This document shows positions 61,310 to 64,000 of a stretch of DNA of 64,000 bases, piece by piece. The stretch lies in assembly GCA_050916095.1 (NCBI GenBank), contig CP050901.1, positions 3,906,001 to 3,970,000 of the forward strand. Reading direction: 5' to 3'. The stretch is from JANPCX01 sp050916095. GTDB taxonomy: Bacteria > Pseudomonadota > Gammaproteobacteria > Burkholderiales > Burkholderiaceae_C. The notes below the pieces were generated by a model. That model ran no database searches and had not been told where the DNA came from. It worked only from the letters and a program-made list of their open reading frames with translations. A program made the translations under genes and the position numbers. How positions within the stretch are numbered: the stretch's first letter is position 1; every line of letters starts with the position of its first letter.

Positions 61310-62167
61310 TCAGAAGGTTTGTTTGATGAGCTGGGCGACGCGGGCCGCGTCCTCTTCGAGTGCAAAGTGGCCGCTGTCCAAAAGCTCGACGCGGATATCG
61401 GTCAGGTCGCGCCTGTAAGCCTCGGCACCCGGCACGCCGAAGAAGGGGTCGCCCTTGCCCCAGGCCACCAGCGTCTTGGGCTGGTGCTGGCGGAAGTAAA
61501 CATGCCATGCGTCGTACAGCGGTGGGTTCTTGGCGTAATCTTTGAAGAGCGCCATCTGACGCGCAGCAGCGGCGTCGCCGTCGAGGTTACGCTGGTCGTG
61601 GGTCCACGCATCGGGGTTCAGGTCGGCGGGGTTGCGCGCACCTTCGGTGTATTGGAAATGGGTGGTGGTCGCTTGCAGCATGCCCAGCGCTCCGGTCTCG
61701 TCGCCCTTCTCCCAAAGTGGCATGAAGACAGCGGCCACGGCGGGCGTCAGGCCTTCGACGTAGGCGTTGGCGTTCTGTATCACCAGGCCCTTGACGCGAT
61801 CGGGGTAGGCCGTGACCAAACGCATACCGATGGGGCCGCCGTAGTCCTGCATGTAGAAAATGGCGTCGCGCACTTCCAGCTTGTCGAGCAGAGTCTGGAC
61901 GTGGTTAGCGAGTGCGTCAAAGGTGTAGTTGAACTGGTCGACGGTGGGCGCGGCCGAGTGGCCGAAACCGATGTAGTCCGGCGCGATGACTCGAAAGCGG
62001 TCAGCGAGCAGCGGGATCAGGTCCCGGAACATGTGCGACGAAGAGGGAAACCCGTGTAACAACACGATGACCGGGTTGGCTGGGTTGCCGGCCGCGCGGT
62101 AGAAGCTGCGCAGGCCGTTGACGTCGACGAATTGATACTCGACAGGGATGGAGTGGTTGGTGTTCAT
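61310..62167 (-). CDS. Haloalkane dehalogenase-like alpha/beta hydrolase
   Basis: The 285-residue protein has the HGFPSSSHMFRDLI oxyanion loop (about 40) and a nucleophile elbow with Asp, YMQDYGGPIG (near 106), instead of Ser. The catalytic His is in LLDSGHFALEEDA near the C-terminus. An Asp nucleophile in QDxGG is typical of haloalkane dehalogenases and related epoxide hydrolases, which form a covalent ester with the substrate. The start at 62167 has AAAGG upstream; 62230 is longer without support. The substrate cannot be set from sequence. Confidence 0.87.
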   Translation of the reverse strand: MNTNHSIPVEYQFVDVNGLRSFYRAAGNPANPVIVLLHGFPSSSHMFRDLIPLLADRFRVIAPDYIGFGHSAAPTVDQFNYTFDALANHVQTLLDKLEVRDAIFYMQDYGGPIGMRLVTAYPDRVKGLVIQNANAYVEGLTPAVAAVFMPLWEKGDETGALGMLQATTTHFQYTEGARNPADLNPDAWTHDQRNLDGDAAAARQMALFKDYAKNPPLYDAWHVYFRQHQPKTLVAWGKGDPFFGVPGAEAYRRDLTDIRVELLDSGHFALEEDAARVAQLIKQTF

Positions 62168-62344
62168 GATGGATGTACCTTTCGGTGTGATTGAAGGGGT
62201 AGGGGTGACAGTGCGCTCAGGGACCAGCACGGTCTGTACCTTGATGTGGCACAGGGTGCTGCCGGACAGGCCGCCGTTTGTGAGCGGTGTTGACGTTCAT
62301 GAGCTTCTCTGAAAAGGGGTGTTGGGCAGGCAATCCTTGCGAAT

Positions 62345-62899
62345 TCAGGCCGCTTTGCGTAACCGCTCGACAACCGGGAAATCGATATCGGTCTTGGCCA
62401 CTTCGTTGACGTAGTTGGTAAAGGTGTTCAGCGCCACGACCAGCAGGATGTCCAGCACCTGCGCGTCGTCGTAGCCGGCGCTGCGCACAGCGTCGAGTTG
62501 CTCTACGCTCACCTGCCCCCGTTGGCGCACCAACACTGCCGCAAAGCGCACAGCGGCATCCGCTGCGATGTCGTTGGAAGCACCGTTGCGGTTTGCGGTG
62601 ATCTCGGCGTCGTCCAGTTTGGCCAGGTTACGACCCAGGTAGGTGTGGGCGGACAGGCAGTAGGCGCAGCCGTTGATTTCGGCGACAGCGAGGGCGATGC
62701 GCTCGCGGGTCGCAGTACTCAAACTGCCCTCAGCAGTGGCGGCACTGAGTTGAAGATATCCGGTTAGCGTGGCAGGGCTGTTGGCGATAAGACGAAACAT
62801 GTTCGGTACAACGCCGAGTTGCTTCTCTACCGCCCGCAGCGATGCATGGGTGGTAGCGGGGGCGGCGTCAACGGTGGCAGGGGTATGAAGGCGGTTCAT
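62345..62899 (-). CDS. AhpD-like carboxymuconolactone decarboxylase family protein
   Basis: The 184-residue protein has the AhpD-type active site: ERIALAVAEINGCAYCLSAH (about 66-85), with the CxxC pair and the nearby His, then TYLGRNLAKLDDAEITANRN. Such proteins act as small alkylhydroperoxidases or disulfide reductants. The start at 62899 is favoured because GGAG lies 6 bp before it; an ATG directly after the GGAG (62905) is less likely. It is first gene of the minus-strand cluster and divergent from the LysR gene. Confidence 0.9.
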   Translation of the reverse strand: MNRLHTPATVDAAPATTHASLRAVEKQLGVVPNMFRLIANSPATLTGYLQLSAATAEGSLSTATRERIALAVAEINGCAYCLSAHTYLGRNLAKLDDAEITANRNGASNDIAADAAVRFAAVLVRQRGQVSVEQLDAVRSAGYDDAQVLDILLVVALNTFTNYVNEVAKTDIDFPVVERLRKAA

Positions 62900-63027
62900 G
62901 GTCATCTCCGGGGTGCTCTGGGTTGGGGTTGGTGAAACGCACTTTCGGCGTGGAATGGATTGTTTTTCATTTCACTTAATTTGATAATCTGGCGTTTTAT
63001 TGAATAACTTTCTTAAATATTGAGAAT
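62900..63027. promoter_or_regulatory. Divergent control region for the LysR gene and the AhpD-like cluster
   Basis: The 128 bp are unusually AT-rich (for example TTTATTGAATAACTTTCTTA at 62996-63015) and lie between two divergent genes. This is the standard place for a LysR-type binding site. No single dyad was clear by eye. Confidence 0.6.
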
Positions 63028-63960
63028 ATGGATCGATTTGATGCCATCTCTGCATTCGTGGCGGTTGCCCGCAGCGGCGGCTTCTCGGCTGCGGGCCGGG
63101 CTCTGGGCTCTACGGTGGCAGCGGTCAGCCGCAAGGTAGGTTTGCTGGAAGAAGACCTGGGCGTGCGGCTGTTTGATCGCACGACTCGGCATGTGGCGCT
63201 GACCGAGAGCGGTAAGCGTTATTTCGAGGCCTGCAGCCGGGTGCTTGACGATTTACGTGACGCCGACGGCGAGGTGACCGGCGAGTACCGCCAGCCCAAG
63301 GGTGATCTCGTGATCACCGCGCCTTTTGGTTTTGGCCGCTACCACCTGCAGCCAGTGCTACAGGATTTCATGCGTGCCTACCCCAGAGTCAATGTGCATC
63401 TGCAACTGGGTGATCGCATGGTGGCCCTGGTGGAAGAACATGTGGACTGCGCACTGCGGATCGGCTTACTCGGCGACAGCAGCTTGGTGGCGCGCATGCT
63501 TGGCAGCATTCGGATGGTCATTTGCGCCGCGCCCACCTACTTGGCGGCACGCGGCGCGCCACTTGGGCCCGCTGCGTTAGTCGAACACGACTGCATCAGT
63601 TGGACGGGCCTAGGGCCACGCAAGTCCTGGGAGCTCTCAATACGAGAAGGCGACAGGCAAGCCTTGCGACACGTGTCGATCAATGTGCGAATGTCTACCA
63701 CCACGCCCGAGTCAGCCGTGCAGGCGGCACTGGATGGCATCGGTCTGGTGCAGGCGACCACCTACCAAGTCGCACAACACGTGGCGCAGGGCGAACTGGT
63801 GCCGGTGCTGGCTGAGTACGACAGCGACCCGGTACCAGTCAATTTGGTCTATCCCAGCAAAAGACTCGTACCGCTCAAGCTGCGTGCACTGCTGGACTAT
63901 GCCGGACCAAGACTGGAGGCCAGGCTGACGCAAGTTGAATCGCTGCTGAGGTCGGCCTGA
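63028..63960 (+). CDS. LysR-family transcriptional regulator
   Basis: The 310-residue protein has an N-terminal winged HTH (FDAISAFVAVARSGGFSAAG then RALGSTVAAVSRKVGLLEED) and a substrate-binding domain (GDLVITAPFGFGRYHLQPVL; LVEEHVDCALRIGLLGDSSL). It belongs to the branch related to CrgA/DsdC-like regulators of oxidative and aromatic stress genes. Divergent placement suggests control of the AhpD-like, dehalogenase-like and GlcG-like genes. The inducer is unknown. The gene ends 40 bp before the window edge. Confidence 0.92.
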   Translation: MDRFDAISAFVAVARSGGFSAAGRALGSTVAAVSRKVGLLEEDLGVRLFDRTTRHVALTESGKRYFEACSRVLDDLRDADGEVTGEYRQPKGDLVITAPFGFGRYHLQPVLQDFMRAYPRVNVHLQLGDRMVALVEEHVDCALRIGLLGDSSLVARMLGSIRMVICAAPTYLAARGAPLGPAALVEHDCISWTGLGPRKSWELSIREGDRQALRHVSINVRMSTTTPESAVQAALDGIGLVQATTYQVAQHVAQGELVPVLAEYDSDPVPVNLVYPSKRLVPLKLRALLDYAGPRLEARLTQVESLLRSA

Positions 63961-64000
63961 TCGCGTGCCGGTTCAGATCGGGCACGGGCTTGCAGCGCGA

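Noticed and set aside
1..64000. CRISPR arrays, rRNA genes and riboswitches
   Set aside because: No evenly spaced direct repeats, no rRNA signature stretches and no recognisable riboswitch core were seen. The short repeats present are IS ends, a MITE and REP-like palindromes.

Overview
The window looks like a chromosomal segment of a Burkholderiales bacterium, most likely Comamonadaceae or a close relative. This is inferred from the high-GC coding style, the TamA/TamB pair, a divergent lysR/lysA pair, an exosortase H operon, a COG4315 lipoprotein, and interspersed elements that translate to the 'VRPELVEG' / 'PFDKLRANG' type peptides common in that group. No rRNA, CRISPR array or plasmid/phage replication module was seen.

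Layout. 1-9380: a c-type cytochrome (partial), then a tight + strand run of MoxR ATPase, GNAT acetyltransferase, CoxE-like VWA protein, tamA and tamB. 9432-9506: tRNA-Arg(CCT). 9484-19568: a 10-kb restriction island bounded by a 17-bp copy of the tRNA 3' end. It carries hsdM, a DUF1016 PDDEXK nuclease, hsdS, a RhuM-Fic protein, hsdR and an Mrr-like endonuclease, with no integrase. 19569-25386: a rearranged accessory patch with a truncated ECF sigma gene, a COG4315 lipoprotein, a decayed copy of the end of the neighbouring EAL gene, a 1391-residue orphan protein ending in a phosphoribosyltransferase-like domain, and a 111-bp MITE.

25387-28895: a coupled c-di-GMP pair (PAS-GGDEF-EAL and HD-GYP). 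29385-34001: ubiA, a complete IS3-family element, gdhA and proC. 34252-39030: an envelope operon of COG3014 lipoprotein, YcfL-like protein, LpoB, CsgG/LpoB-like protein and an alpha/beta hydrolase. 39173-40133: a second, sequence-identical inverted MITE copy directly abutting an IS5-family element that shares its TTA target site. 40669-45448: an acetyl-CoA hydrolase/transferase and a three-gene ABC transporter operon. 45806-52461: a CDF metal exporter, zinc-ribbon protein, universal stress protein, ECF sigma factor and a two-component system. 52883-56290: lysR/lysA and the exosortase H operon. 56537-60256: a 1239-residue patatin-like protein with a membrane-spanning insert. 60713-63960: an enzyme cluster (GlcG-like, haloalkane-dehalogenase-like hydrolase, AhpD-like) divergent from a LysR regulator.

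The most notable structures are the tRNA-anchored restriction island whose hsdM contains an in-frame interspersed repeat, the orphan PRTase-tail giant protein flanked by a duplicated gene end, and the MITE/IS5 pair that shows how small and large elements share a TTA target. Functions are assigned from motifs read by eye; no database search was run.
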